From positions 124,001 to 188,000 of the forward strand of contig NZ_JAUXZY010000003.1 of NCBI RefSeq assembly GCF_030693775.1: 64,000 nucleotides of DNA, read 5' to 3'. Shown piece after piece: positions 16,237 through 25,451 of this stretch (position 1 is its first letter; every line of letters begins with the position of its first letter). A program made the translations under genes and the position numbers. This DNA is from Polynucleobacter sp. (GTDB taxonomy: Bacteria; Pseudomonadota; Gammaproteobacteria; Burkholderiales; Burkholderiaceae). The notes beneath the pieces were generated by a model that saw only the letters and a program-made list of their open reading frames with translations, made no database searches and had not been told where the DNA came from.

Positions 16237-18381
16237 ATGACCATGTTTAAAAAAGTAGTGAAAAGTTTTCAATGGGGCAATCACCAGGTAACGATGGAAA
16301 CGGGCGAAATCGCACGTCAGTCCGGCGGAGCTGTGATTGTCAACGTCGACGATACCGTCGTCATGGGTACTGTAGTAGCAGCACGTTCTGCTAAAGCAGG
16401 ACAAAACTTCTTTCCATTGACAGTGGATTACATTGAGAAGACCTATGCTGCCGGCAAGATCCCAGGTGGATTCTTCCGCCGCGAAGGACGTCCATCCGAA
16501 GGCGAGACCTTAACCTCCCGCTTAATTGACCGCCCATTGCGCCCTTTGTTTCCAGAAGGCTTTTTGAACGAAGTTCAGGTAGTCGTGCATGTACTGTCGA
16601 TTAATCCCGATGTGCCTGCTGATATTCCAGCCTTAATTGCCGCATCGGCTGCTTTAGCGGTATCCGGCATTCCATTTAACGGCCCAGTTGGCGCCGCTCG
16701 CGTGGGCTACCGTGATGGCCAGTATTTGCTGAACCCAACCCGTACTGAGCAGTTAACTAGCCAGATGGATTTGATTGTTGCTGGTACCCAAGCCGCTGTA
16801 TTAATGGTGGAATCGGAAGTGCAGCAATTGCCAGAAGACATCATGCTTGGTGCCGTAGTGTATGGCCATGAGCAAATGCAGACTGCGATCAATGCGATTC
16901 AAGATTTAGTGCGCGATGCCGGTAAGCCCGAGTGGGACTGGACTGCTGCACCCAAAGATGAGCCTTTGATTGCGAAGGTAACAGCATTAGCTGATGCGCC
17001 ATTACGCGAAGCCTATCAATTGCGTCAAAAACAGGCTCGCTCCGACAAATTAAAAGCCATTACCAAAGATGTGATGGCAAAACTGGCTGCCGATGGTGCG
17101 GTCGATGAAGTCGCGGTTGGCAATATTTTGTTTGATATCGAAGCGAAGATTGTGCGTAGCCAAATTTTGAATGGCGAGCCACGGATTGATGGTCGCGATA
17201 CACGCACCGTGCGTCCGATTGAAATTCGCAATGGCGTATTGCCACGGACTCACGGCTCTGCCTTATTTACCCGTGGCGAGACTCAGGCTTTGGTGATTGC
17301 GACTTTGGGCACTGCCCGCGACGAGCAAATCATTGATGCGTTAGAGGGTGAGTACCGCGATCGCTTCATGTTCCACTACAACATGCCTCCGTTTGCTACT
17401 GGCGAAACCGGCCGCGTTGGTACGCCTAAGCGCCGTGAAATCGGCCATGGTCGTTTAGCCAAGCGCGCCTTGATTCCAGTGTTGCCAAGCCCAGAAGATT
17501 TTGCGTACAGCATTCGGGTTGTTTCTGAAATTACCGAGTCCAATGGCTCCTCATCGATGGCCTCCGTTTGCGGCGGCTGTTTGGCGCTGATGGATGCTGG
17601 TGTACCAGTAAAAGCACACGTTGCTGGCGTAGCGATGGGCCTGATTTTGGATGGCAATCGCTTTGCAGTATTGACCGACATCTTGGGTGACGAAGATCAC
17701 CTCGGTGATATGGACTTTAAAGTGGCCGGAACAGCCAACGGTATTACTGCACTGCAGATGGACATTAAGGTACAAGGCATCACCAAAGAAATCATGCAAG
17801 TGGCATTGGCACAAGCCAAAGAAGGTCGCTTGCACATCTTGAGTGAAATGCAATCGGCCATGGGCACGATCCGCACTGAACTCTCCGAGCATGCACCGCG
17901 CATGGTGTCATTCAAGATTCACCCTGACAAGATTCGTGAAGTGATTGGTAAGGGCGGTGCAACCATCCAGGCCTTGACCAAAGAAACCGGTTGCAGCATC
18001 GATATCAAAGATGACGGTACGGTCACGATCGCTTCTACTAGCGCAGAAGGCATGGCAGAAGCCAAAGCCCGTATCGAAGGCATTACTGCAGAAGCTGAAG
18101 TCGGCAAGATTTACGAAGGACCCGTAGTTAAGTTGCTTGAGTTTGGTGCCTTGGTCAATATTCTTCCAGGTAAAGACGGCCTATTGCACATCTCTGAGAT
18201 CTCCAATGAGCGGGTCAAAGAAGTGAAAGACTTCCTCCAAGAAGGTCAAGTGGTGCGCGTGAAATTATTGGCCGCCGATGAGCGTGGCCGTTTACGCCTC
18301 TCACTCAAAGCGGCGATGGCAGAAGAGGGCGGCACAATTGCTCCTTTGGCTGGCGCAGTAGAGTCATCTGCTGATGAGTAA
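16237..18381 (+). CDS. pnp: Polyribonucleotide nucleotidyltransferase (PNPase)
   Basis: Phosphorolytic 3'-5' exoribonuclease of the RNA degradosome, also able to add heteropolymeric tails. The open frame begins at 16201, but ATG 16237 has GGAG (16224-16227) 9 bases upstream and gives 714 residues. Two RNase PH domains occur at about 15-230 and 315-545, joined by a helical domain. The second contains [21 protein letters not shown]... catalytic-face residues and [16 protein letters not shown] domain follows near 555-615 ([20 protein letters not shown]) and an S1 domain near 625-695 ([20 protein letters not shown]). Its position after rpsO is conserved. The leader is structured, suggesting autoregulation. 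Confidence 0.97.
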   Translation: MTMFKKVVKSFQWGNHQVTMETGEIARQSGGAVIVNVDDTVVMGTVVAARSAKAGQNFFPLTVDYIEKTYAAGKIPGGFFRREGRPSEGETLTSRLIDRPLRPLFPEGFLNEVQVVVHVLSINPDVPADIPALIAASAALAVSGIPFNGPVGAARVGYRDGQYLLNPTRTEQLTSQMDLIVAGTQAAVLMVESEVQQLPEDIMLGAVVYGHEQMQTAINAIQDLVRDAGKPEWDWTAAPKDEPLIAKVTALADAPLREAYQLRQKQARSDKLKAITKDVMAKLAADGAVDEVAVGNILFDIEAKIVRSQILNGEPRIDGRDTRTVRPIEIRNGVLPRTHGSALFTRGETQALVIATLGTARDEQIIDALEGEYRDRFMFHYNMPPFATGETGRVGTPKRREIGHGRLAKRALIPVLPSPEDFAYSIRVVSEITESNGSSSMASVCGGCLALMDAGVPVKAHVAGVAMGLILDGNRFAVLTDILGDEDHLGDMDFKVAGTANGITALQMDIKVQGITKEIMQVALAQAKEGRLHILSEMQSAMGTIRTELSEHAPRMVSFKIHPDKIREVIGKGGATIQALTKETGCSIDIKDDGTVTIASTSAEGMAEAKARIEGITAEAEVGKIYEGPVVKLLEFGALVNILPGKDGLLHISEISNERVKEVKDFLQEGQVVRVKLLAADERGRLRLSLKAAMAEEGGTIAPLAGAVESSADE

Positions 18382-18422
18382 GCCTAGTAAGTGATTGCTG
18401 CTTTTTAAATAGGAACTCTGCG

Positions 18423-19421
18423 ATGCGCGTTGTTGAAATCCGTGAATTTGGTGCCCCTGAGGTATTGATTCCTACGACTCGCCCAGATCCTGCTCTACCC
18501 AGCGCAGGATCAGGCGAAATCCTGATTAAAGTTCTGGCAGCCGGAATTAATCGCCCTGATGTGTTGCAACGGAAAGGGCATTACCCGGTTCCTGCTGGCG
18601 CATCCGACATTCCCGGCCTCGAAGTGGCTGGCGAAATCATTGGCGGCGATCTGGCCCATGCAGATAATCAGTTTGGACTCAAGGTAGGCGATAAAGTCTG
18701 CGCCCTCGTACAGGGTGGTGGCTATGCAGAACTTTGCCTTGCCCCGATTGCGCAATGCTTGCCTTACCCTACCGGCTTTACTGATCTGGAAGCGGCGGCT
18801 TTGCCCGAAACATTCTTTACCGTTTGGAGCAATGTCTTCATGCGCGGTGAACTTGCCCCGGGCGAAACATTGCTGGTTCAAGGTGGATCAAGCGGCATTG
18901 GCGTGACTGCCATTCTGATTGCGAAAGCCTTAGGTCATCGTGTTTTTGTGACTGCCGGTACCGATGAAAAATGCGCAGCGTGTATTCAGCTCGGTGCAGA
19001 CCTGGCGATCAATTACAAAACCCAAGACTTTGTGGAAGAGGTGAAGAAAGCCACCGATGGCAAGGGCGTAAACGTGATTCTGGACATGGTTACCGGCACC
19101 TATTTGCAGCGTGAGATTGATTGCTTGGCCGATGATGGCCGTATTGTCATCATCGCCATCATGGGCGGCTCTAAATCCGAGGTGAACACCGGACAAATCT
19201 TACGCCGGCGTTTAACCATCACCGGATCTACATTACGTCCAAGGCCAGTTTCCTTTAAGCGTGAAATTGCCAAACAGCTATTTGAGCGGGTCTGGCCGAT
19301 CATGAATCAAGGTGCTTTAAAGCCCGTGATTTATAAAACGTTTAGCCTTGATCAGGCATCTGAAGCGCAGCGCTTGATGGAATCGAGCGAGCACGTTGGC
19401 AAGATTGTTTTGACGGTTTGA
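18423..19421 (+). CDS. NAD(P)H-quinone oxidoreductase (QOR/PIG3-type MDR)
   Basis: Zinc-independent medium-chain reductase that probably reduces quinones with NADPH. Length is 332 residues. The N-terminal GroES-like domain contains AAGINRPDVLQRKGHYP, typical of the PIG3/TP53I3-like quinone oxidoreductases. The cofactor domain carries LVQGGSSGIGVTAILIAKALG (about residues 140-160), whose glycine-rich motif binds NADPH. The cysteine and histidine ligands for structural zinc in alcohol dehydrogenases are not apparent. It follows pnp by 41 bases and precedes tpiA by 18, so it is likely cotranscribed, although the functions are unrelated. The physiological substrate is not known from sequence. Confidence 0.9.
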   Translation: MRVVEIREFGAPEVLIPTTRPDPALPSAGSGEILIKVLAAGINRPDVLQRKGHYPVPAGASDIPGLEVAGEIIGGDLAHADNQFGLKVGDKVCALVQGGGYAELCLAPIAQCLPYPTGFTDLEAAALPETFFTVWSNVFMRGELAPGETLLVQGGSSGIGVTAILIAKALGHRVFVTAGTDEKCAACIQLGADLAINYKTQDFVEEVKKATDGKGVNVILDMVTGTYLQREIDCLADDGRIVIIAIMGGSKSEVNTGQILRRRLTITGSTLRPRPVSFKREIAKQLFERVWPIMNQGALKPVIYKTFSLDQASEAQRLMESSEHVGKIVLTV

Positions 19422-19439
19422 CATAGGCTGAGCAAAAGC

Positions 19440-20198
19440 ATGCGTCCGATAACGGTGATTGGCAACTGGAAAATGAACGGCAGCAAAGCCGCCTGCCGTC
19501 AGTGGATTGAAACCGTCTGCGCTGAAATGGAAAAAGGCATGCCTGCAGGTCGCCGTTTTGCTTTATGCCCACCTTATCCTTATTTGTCGGAGTGCAGCCA
19601 GAGAATTGCGGCATGCTCTTCCGCCATGCTTGCGCTAGGCGCGCAAGATGTCTCTGCTGAAATGAGTGGCGCTTTTACGGGCGAGGTAAGTGCGGCCATG
19701 CTGCATGAATTTGACTGCAAATATGTTTTAGTGGGGCACTCGGAGCGCCGTGACCGCTTTAATGAGTCCGATCGATTGATTGCTGAAAAAGCCCTTCAAG
19801 CCTTAGATCAAGGCTTGACGCCGGTGATTTGTGTTGGCGAGACTGCGGATGAACGCAACTCTGGTAGGGCAGTTGAAGTGGTGCGGGCTCAGGTGGCCCG
19901 GCAAATCACCATTTTGCAGGACCGTTTAGTGGATTCCTTGCTCGCCTACGAACCCGTTTGGGCGATTGGCACTGGCAAGGTAGCTAGCGCCCAAGTTGCA
20001 CAAGATATGCACCGCGAGATTCGTCTGCAATTGGCTGAGTTCAATGCAGATGTTGCCGCGCATATTGGTATTTTGTATGGCGGCAGCGTGAAGTTTGACA
20101 ATGCGGTAGAGCTATTTGGTATGCCCGACATTGATGGTGGATTAATTGGCGGCGCTTCTTTAGATCCGCAGGAATTCTTGGCTATTTGCCGAGCTTAA
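19440..20198 (+). CDS. tpiA: Triosephosphate isomerase
   Basis: Glycolytic and gluconeogenic enzyme interconverting dihydroxyacetone phosphate and glyceraldehyde 3-phosphate. The 252-residue protein starts with VIGNWKMNGS, giving the catalytic Asn and Lys. VGHSERR near residues 98-104 supplies the catalytic His. AYEPVWAIGTGKVAS near 165-180 supplies the catalytic Glu and the flexible phosphate loop. YGGSVKFDN near 220 completes the phosphate site. It is followed after 21 bases by secG, a gene pair frequently seen in proteobacteria. Confidence 0.97.
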   Translation: MRPITVIGNWKMNGSKAACRQWIETVCAEMEKGMPAGRRFALCPPYPYLSECSQRIAACSSAMLALGAQDVSAEMSGAFTGEVSAAMLHEFDCKYVLVGHSERRDRFNESDRLIAEKALQALDQGLTPVICVGETADERNSGRAVEVVRAQVARQITILQDRLVDSLLAYEPVWAIGTGKVASAQVAQDMHREIRLQLAEFNADVAAHIGILYGGSVKFDNAVELFGMPDIDGGLIGGASLDPQEFLAICRA

Positions 20199-20219
20199 AT
20201 TTTTAATTGGAGATAAACC

Positions 20220-20567
20220 ATGGAATGGTTAAAAACAGCGTTGATGGTGGTGCAAGTGGGTTCTGCCCTGGCAATCATCTTATTGGTTCTATTGCAGCAA
20301 GGTAAGGGTGCCGACATGGGCGCCGCCTTCGGCTCAGGCGCCTCTGGCAGCGTCTTTGGCGCTAGCGGATCGGCGAATTTCCTGTCCCATGCTACTGCGG
20401 TACTGGCCGTTATTTTCTTCTCGGCAACGATTGCGATTACGTGGATTGGGAATAAAAAGCCGGCTGATGCGGGCGTTTTGTCCGGCACTACGGCGCCTGC
20501 AGCGACTGGAGCAAATCCGCCTGCAGCCCCAGCACAAGACCCATCCAAACCCGCAGTACCAAAATAA
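20220..20567 (+). CDS. secG: Preprotein translocase subunit SecG
   Basis: Small accessory subunit of the SecYEG channel. The 115-residue protein has two membrane helices: about residues 3-23 (ALMVVQVGSALAIILLVLLQQ) and about 50-72 (FLSHATAVLAVIFFSATIAITWI). Between them is the family signature GKGADMGAAFGSGASGSVFG. The C-terminal tail is rich in Ala and Pro and probably disordered. ATG 20220 follows TTGGAGAT. A leucine tRNA gene (GAG) lies about 100 bases downstream, the same order as secG-leuU in E. coli. The two are separated by a terminator-like hairpin. Confidence 0.95.
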   Translation: MEWLKTALMVVQVGSALAIILLVLLQQGKGADMGAAFGSGASGSVFGASGSANFLSHATAVLAVIFFSATIAITWIGNKKPADAGVLSGTTAPAATGANPPAAPAQDPSKPAVPK

Positions 20568-20577
20568 AAAAATACAG

Positions 20578-20614
20578 CTACAAAAACAGGGAGAAATGGC
20601 ACCATTTTTTGTAG
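20578..20614 (+). terminator. Terminator-like hairpin after secG
   Basis: CTACAAAAA (20578-20586) pairs with TTTTTGTAG (20606-20614), enclosing an inner AAATGG/CCATTT stem that runs into a T-tract. It lies 11 bases after the secG stop and probably separates secG from the tRNA gene. Confidence 0.5.
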
Positions 20615-20647
20615 GAATTAAGCGAAGTACCGGTAGTCCTCATGCGG

Positions 20648-20653
20648 TAGAAT
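20648..20653 (+). promoter_or_regulatory. Possible -10 of the tRNA-Leu promoter
   Basis: TAGAAT lies 18 bases before the mature tRNA 5' end. No convincing -35 is present, so transcription may partly come from secG readthrough. Confidence 0.35.
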
Positions 20654-20670
20654 TGATGGGTTTTACGAAT

Positions 20671-20755
20671 GCCGACGTGGTGAAATTGGTAGACACGCTA
20701 TCTTGAGGGGGTAGTGGCTTAGGCTGTGCGAGTTCGAGTCTCGCCGTCGGCACCA
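20671..20755 (+). tRNA. tRNA-Leu (anticodon GAG)
   Basis: 85-base class II tRNA including an encoded CCA (20753-20755). The acceptor stem GCCGACG pairs with CGTCGGC, the D-arm contains TGGTGAAATTGGTAGACA, and the anticodon stem CTATC/GGTAG encloses the loop TTGAGGG, giving anticodon GAG for CUC and CUU codons. A long variable arm and T-arm GCGAG-TTCGAGT-CTCGC are present. Four of the seven leucine codons in the leuA leader peptide (CTT x3, CTC) would be read by this tRNA. Its place after secG matches leuU in E. coli. Confidence 0.97.
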
Positions 20756-20879
20756 AATTCGTAAGTGATTTGCTCTAAGTCAATTTTAATATTTGGCTTT
20801 TAGTCCATAATCAAACGTGTTATTGGGATATTTTTAGAGTTAATTTAGGACTTAAAACTGCCTTCACATCAGGATTGCT

Positions 20880-21239
20880 TTGGACCTCGCTAATTACTTC
20901 CCCATCTTGCTTTTTATACTGGTCGGCATTGCCGTCGGCATCGTGCCGATGTTTTTGGGTAAGGTCTTAGCACCATCCCGTCCTGACGCAGAAAAACTCT
21001 CTTCCTACGAGTGCGGCTTTGAAGCATTTGAAGATGCCCGCATGAAATTCGATGTGCGCTATTACTTGGTTGCCATCCTTTTTATTCTGTTCGACCTTGA
21101 AACCGCATTCCTATTCCCATGGGGAGTTGCGTTGCGTGACATTGGTTGGGTGGGTTACACCGCAATGATGATTTTTCTATTGGAATTCGTTGTTGGGTTT
21201 GTGTATATCTGGAAAAAGGGCGCTCTCGACTGGGAGTGA
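20880..21239 (+). CDS. nuoA: NADH-quinone oxidoreductase subunit A
   Basis: Membrane subunit of respiratory complex I, next to the quinone-binding junction. The start is TTG 20880, behind AGGA (20871-20874); the resulting N-terminus [16 protein letters not shown] is typical. The 119-residue protein has three membrane helices and the conserved loop [21 protein letters not shown] with the redox-sensitive Cys at about residue 44. [11 protein letters not shown] in the second helix is diagnostic. It opens a complete fourteen-gene operon (nuoA to nuoN, to 35397) with very short gaps. The 124 bases upstream hold the presumed promoter, although no clear -35/-10 pair stands out. Confidence 0.96.
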   Translation: MDLANYFPILLFILVGIAVGIVPMFLGKVLAPSRPDAEKLSSYECGFEAFEDARMKFDVRYYLVAILFILFDLETAFLFPWGVALRDIGWVGYTAMMIFLLEFVVGFVYIWKKGALDWE

Positions 21240-21244
21240 TCGTT

Positions 21245-21727
21245 ATGGCACTGGAAGGCGTACTCAAAGAAGGATTTATTACCACCTCTGCGGATCAGTT
21301 GATTAACTGGACCCGTACTGGATCCTTATGGCCGATGACCTTTGGTTTGGCCTGCTGCGCAGTAGAAATGATGCATGCTGGCGCGGCCCGATATGACTTG
21401 GATCGCTTTGGTGTGGTTTTCCGTCCTTCACCACGGCAATCTGACCTGATGATTGTGGCGGGCACGCTCTGCAACAAGATGGCCCCTGCCTTGCGTAAAG
21501 TTTACGATCAAATGCCAGAGCCCCGCTGGGTGATTTCCATGGGCTCGTGCGCCAATGGCGGCGGTTATTACCACTACTCCTATTCTGTTGTGCGCGGCTG
21601 TGACCGCATCGTACCGGTAGATATTTATGTGCCAGGCTGTCCACCCACAGCAGAAGCCCTGATCTACGGCATTATTCAGCTGCAGGCCAAGATTGGCCGC
21701 ACTAGCACTATTGCGCGGAAGGCATAA
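21245..21727 (+). CDS. nuoB: NADH-quinone oxidoreductase subunit B
   Basis: Peripheral-arm subunit holding cluster N2, the last iron-sulfur cluster before quinone. The open frame extends upstream over nuoA, but ATG 21245 gives the normal 160-residue protein beginning [17 protein letters not shown]. Cluster ligands are the adjacent Cys pair in LACCAVEMM (residues 37 and 38), the Cys in [10 protein letters not shown] and the Cys in [14 protein letters not shown] within the nuoA end serves as ribosome-binding site. It starts 5 bases after the nuoA stop. Confidence 0.97.
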   Translation: MALEGVLKEGFITTSADQLINWTRTGSLWPMTFGLACCAVEMMHAGAARYDLDRFGVVFRPSPRQSDLMIVAGTLCNKMAPALRKVYDQMPEPRWVISMGSCANGGGYYHYSYSVVRGCDRIVPVDIYVPGCPPTAEALIYGIIQLQAKIGRTSTIARKA

Positions 21728-21730
21728 AGA

Positions 21731-22330
21731 ATGTCTGAGCGCCTGATTCAATTGCAGTCCCACGTCGAGCGTGCCTTAGGCGCGCGCGTGAAGTCGATTA
21801 CATTGGCCTTGAATGAGTTAACGGTGGTATTGCGCGCCGATACTTATTTAGAGTCCGCTCTGATTTTGCGTGATGATCCGGCACTGGGTTTTGAGCAGTT
21901 GATTGATTTATGTGGCGTTGATTACCAAGACTACCTCGATGGCACCTATAGCGGCCCCCGCTTTGCGGTGGTGACCCACTTGTTGTCAGTGAAGCACAAC
22001 CTGCGTTTGCGCCTTCGTGTCTTTGCGCCGGACGATAGTTATCCTTTGGTTTCCTCATTGACTTCGGTTTGGGCCTCGGCAAATTGGTTTGAGCGCGAAG
22101 CATTTGACCTCTTTGGTATTTTGTTTGATGGCCATGCCGATCTGCGTCGCATCTTGACCGACTATGGATTTATTGGTCATCCCTTCCGCAAGGATTTCCC
22201 GATCTCTGGGAATGTCGAAATGCGTTATGACCCAGAGTTACAGCGGGTTGTCTACCAACCGGTCACGATTGAGACTCGCGAGGTTACACCGCGCGTCGTG
22301 CGGGAAGAGCAATACGGAGGCCCAGTTTAA
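21731..22330 (+). CDS. nuoC: NADH-quinone oxidoreductase subunit C
   Basis: Peripheral-arm 30-kDa-type subunit of complex I, structural rather than redox active. The 199-residue length shows a separate nuoC rather than the fused nuoCD of enteric bacteria. The family signature is [33 protein letters not shown] followed by GHPFRKDFP (about residues 113-160); only parts are quoted here as landmarks. It starts 3 bases after nuoB and stops just before nuoD. Confidence 0.96.
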   Translation: MSERLIQLQSHVERALGARVKSITLALNELTVVLRADTYLESALILRDDPALGFEQLIDLCGVDYQDYLDGTYSGPRFAVVTHLLSVKHNLRLRLRVFAPDDSYPLVSSLTSVWASANWFEREAFDLFGILFDGHADLRRILTDYGFIGHPFRKDFPISGNVEMRYDPELQRVVYQPVTIETREVTPRVVREEQYGGPV

Positions 22331-22332
22331 TC

Positions 22333-23586
22333 ATGGCCGAGATTAAAAATTACACCCTGAACTTTGGTCCGCAGCATCCAGCTGCGCACGGCGTATTGCG
22401 TTTAGTGCTGGAGCTCGACGGCGAAGTCATTCAACGCGCTGATCCACACATTGGCTTATTGCACCGTGCGACTGAAAAACTCGCCGAGACCCGTACCTGG
22501 ATTCAGAGCGTGCCTTATATGGATCGCCTCGATTACGTCTCGATGATGGTCAACGAGCACGCCTATGTGATGGCTATTGAAAAATTACTCAACGTCGATG
22601 TGCCGCTGCGCGCGCAATACATCCGCGTGATGTATGACGAGTTAACACGCTTACTCAACCACTTATTGTGGATTGGTTGCCATGGCTTGGACGTCGGTGC
22701 TATGGCCGTTTTCTTGTACGCCTTCCGCGATCGCGAAGATATTTTTGATATGTACGAAGCAGTCTCGGGTGCACGTATGCATGCAGCGTATTACCGTCCC
22801 GGCGGCGTCTATCGTGACCTACCTGAGCGTATGCCGCAGTTTGCTGAGTCCAAGACACGCAGCAGCAGTGCACTCAAGCGCTTAAACGAAGACCGCAGCG
22901 GTTCTTTGCTGGATTTCATTGAAGCATTTACCCAGCGCTTCCCCGGAAACGTCGATGAGTACTGTAATTTGTTGACCGATAACCGTATTTGGAAACAGCG
23001 CCTCGTGGGCATTGGGGTTGTCTCGCCTGAGCGCGCCTTGCAACTGGGCTTTACTGGTCCCATGCTCCGTGGTTCTGGCGTGGAGTGGGATTTGCGTAAG
23101 AAGCAACCCTATGAAGTCTATGACCGCTTGCAGTTTGATATTCCAGTGGGCGTCAATGGCGATTCCTATGACCGCTACTTAATTCGCATGGAAGAGATGC
23201 GTCAGTCCAATCGCATTGTTCAGCAATGCGTTGCTTGGTTGCGTGCCAATCCTGGTCCGGTGATGAGTGATAACCACAAGGTATCGCCACCTGCACGCGT
23301 GGATATGAAAACCAATATGGAAGAGTTGATTCACCACTTCAAACTCTTTACTGAAGGGATTCATGTTCCGGCAGGCGAGGCCTACGCTGCGGTTGAGCAC
23401 CCCAAGGGTGAGTTTGGCATCTACGCCGTATCGGATGGCGCGAATAAACCATATCGCCTAAAAATCCGTGCCCCTGGCTTTGTGCATTTGGCATCGCTCG
23501 ATGAAATGGCCCGCGGCCACATGATTGCCGATGCGGTAACGATTATTGGTACACAAGACATTGTGTTCGGCGAGATTGATCGCTAA
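22333..23586 (+). CDS. nuoD: NADH-quinone oxidoreductase subunit D
   Basis: The 49-kDa-type subunit that forms much of the quinone-binding site together with NuoB. The 417-residue protein opens with [19 protein letters not shown], whose His is implicated in quinone binding. [12 protein letters not shown] and [17 protein letters not shown] sequence ([16 protein letters not shown]) follow. The C-terminus reads FGEIDR, as is usual. It is related to the large subunit of nickel-iron hydrogenases but lacks the nickel-binding Cys pairs. It lies in the operon between nuoC and nuoE with gaps of a few bases. Confidence 0.97.
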   Translation: MAEIKNYTLNFGPQHPAAHGVLRLVLELDGEVIQRADPHIGLLHRATEKLAETRTWIQSVPYMDRLDYVSMMVNEHAYVMAIEKLLNVDVPLRAQYIRVMYDELTRLLNHLLWIGCHGLDVGAMAVFLYAFRDREDIFDMYEAVSGARMHAAYYRPGGVYRDLPERMPQFAESKTRSSSALKRLNEDRSGSLLDFIEAFTQRFPGNVDEYCNLLTDNRIWKQRLVGIGVVSPERALQLGFTGPMLRGSGVEWDLRKKQPYEVYDRLQFDIPVGVNGDSYDRYLIRMEEMRQSNRIVQQCVAWLRANPGPVMSDNHKVSPPARVDMKTNMEELIHHFKLFTEGIHVPAGEAYAAVEHPKGEFGIYAVSDGANKPYRLKIRAPGFVHLASLDEMARGHMIADAVTIIGTQDIVFGEIDR

Positions 23587-23611
23587 TCGCATAGGTACCC
23601 AGGACTCATTA

Positions 23612-24130
23612 ATGACACACACTCCAACCATGCAACTATCTGCCAAGACCCGCGCCGATATGGAGCGCAACATCGCGAAGTACCCTGCCGATCAAAAGCA
23701 ATCCGCTGTGATGGCCTGTTTAATTGCAGCGCAAACCGAAGTGGGTTGGGTCTCGCCCGAGGTGATAGCTGAGGTTGCATCCGTATTGGGTATGACCACC
23801 ATTGCAGTGGATGAGGTTGCCACTTTTTACAATATGTATGACACCAAACCCATTGGGCGTCACAAAATCGTGGTGTGTACTAATTTACCCTGCCAACTCA
23901 GCAATGGCGAGCGTGCTGCCAATCATTTAAAGCAGCAGTTGGGGATTGGTTTTAATGAGACTACGCCTTGCGGTACCTTTACCTTAAAAGAGGGTGAGTG
24001 CATGGGCGCCTGCGGCGACTCCCCAGTGATGCTGGTGAACAATAAAACCATGTGCAGCTTTATGAGCAATGAAAAAATTGACGCACTCTTAAATGAGTTG
24101 CGCGCTTCGGCAAAAGGACAGCCAGCATGA
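23612..24130 (+). CDS. nuoE: NADH-quinone oxidoreductase subunit E
   Basis: 24-kDa-type subunit with the [2Fe-2S] cluster N1a near the flavin. The open frame starts within nuoD, but ATG 23612, behind AGGA (23601-23604), gives 172 residues and the expected N-terminus. Ligands are Cys in CTNLPC and in GECMGACGD. The EVATFYNMY helix is a strong family marker. Its stop overlaps the nuoF start by four bases (ATGA), implying coupled synthesis of the NuoE-NuoF dimer. Confidence 0.96.
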   Translation: MTHTPTMQLSAKTRADMERNIAKYPADQKQSAVMACLIAAQTEVGWVSPEVIAEVASVLGMTTIAVDEVATFYNMYDTKPIGRHKIVVCTNLPCQLSNGERAANHLKQQLGIGFNETTPCGTFTLKEGECMGACGDSPVMLVNNKTMCSFMSNEKIDALLNELRASAKGQPA

Positions 24131-25422
24131 CGAGTCTCCATAGCCGTCACATCAAGCCATTAATCTTGGCTGGCCTCACTGGTGATAACTGGGGTCTTAA
24201 AGACTATGAAAGCCGCGGCGGTTATCAGCAGTTGCGCCGAATTCTGAAGGATAAAGTTACGCCAGACGCATTGATTGCAGAATTAAAAGCATCGTCATTG
24301 CGCGGTCGTGGCGGTGCAGGATTCCCAACTGGACTGAAGTGGAGCTTCATGCCCCGCCAGTTCCCCGGTCAAAAATACTTAGTTTGTAATAGCGATGAGG
24401 GCGAGCCCGGTACATTTAAAGACCGTGACATCATGCGTTACAACCCGCATGCATTGATCGAAGGCATGATCATTGGTGCCTACACCATGGGCATTAGCGT
24501 TGGTTATAACTATATCCACGGTGAAATCTGGGAAGTCTATACCCGCTTTGAAGAAGCATTGGAAGAGGCCCGTGCCGCAGGTTATTTGGGCGATTCCATT
24601 CTAGGAACCGAGTTTAATTTTCAATTGCATGCTTCTCCGGGCTGGGGCGCCTACATTTGCGGTGAAGAAACTGCGCTGCTGGAGTCCCTCGAAGGCAAAA
24701 AGGGCCAACCCCGCTTCAAACCACCGTTCCCTGCGAGCTTTGGTTTGTATGGCAAGCCCACGACAATTAACAATACCGAAACCTTTGCTGCCGTGCCATT
24801 CATATTGGCAATTGGTGGTGAGGCGTATTTGCAACTCGGCAAGCCGAATAATGGCGGCACCAAAATCTTCTCGGTTTCGGGTGATGTAGTACATCCCGGC
24901 AATTACGAGGTTCCATTGGGAACGCCATTCTCAGAGCTCTTGCAGCTCGCTGGCGGGATGCGCGAAGGAAAGGCATTGAAAGCAGTGATCCCCGGTGGAT
25001 CGTCAGCGCCAGTTATTCCGGGCGCCATGATGATGGATCTAACGATGGACTACGACAGCATTGCGAAAGCAGGTTCGATGCTGGGCTCTGGCGCGGTCAT
25101 CGTCATGAATGACACCCGTTGCATGGTCAAGTCGCTACTGCGCTTATCCTATTTTTATCACGAAGAGTCCTGTGGACAGTGCACCCCATGCCGTGAGGGT
25201 ACCGGTTGGTTGTGGCGCATCGTCAATCGCATTGAACATGGACAAGGGCGCCCAGAAGATTTGGATTTGCTCAATGACGTTGCAGCAAATATTCAAGGTA
25301 GAACCATTTGTGCTTTAGGCGATGCAGCAGCAATGCCAGTGCGCGGCATGCTAAAGCACTACATGGATGAGTTTGCGTACCACGTTGAGCACAAGCGTTG
25401 CATCGTGCCTGAATACGTTTAA
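24127..25422 (+). CDS. nuoF: NADH-quinone oxidoreductase subunit F
   Basis: 51-kDa-type subunit that binds NADH and FMN and carries the [4Fe-4S] cluster N3. The 431-residue protein shows the glycine-rich NADH/FMN site [16 protein letters not shown] (about residues 58-73) and [17 protein letters not shown], followed by [15 protein letters not shown]. Cluster ligands are in [11 protein letters not shown] near residue 350 plus the Cys of TICALGDA near 396. It overlaps nuoE by four bases, and nuoG follows after 29 bases. Confidence 0.97.
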   Translation: MTSLHSRHIKPLILAGLTGDNWGLKDYESRGGYQQLRRILKDKVTPDALIAELKASSLRGRGGAGFPTGLKWSFMPRQFPGQKYLVCNSDEGEPGTFKDRDIMRYNPHALIEGMIIGAYTMGISVGYNYIHGEIWEVYTRFEEALEEARAAGYLGDSILGTEFNFQLHASPGWGAYICGEETALLESLEGKKGQPRFKPPFPASFGLYGKPTTINNTETFAAVPFILAIGGEAYLQLGKPNNGGTKIFSVSGDVVHPGNYEVPLGTPFSELLQLAGGMREGKALKAVIPGGSSAPVIPGAMMMDLTMDYDSIAKAGSMLGSGAVIVMNDTRCMVKSLLRLSYFYHEESCGQCTPCREGTGWLWRIVNRIEHGQGRPEDLDLLNDVAANIQGRTICALGDAAAMPVRGMLKHYMDEFAYHVEHKRCIVPEYV

Positions 25423-25451
25423 GCCCCATTTAAAGAGAAGGATTTGTTGAC

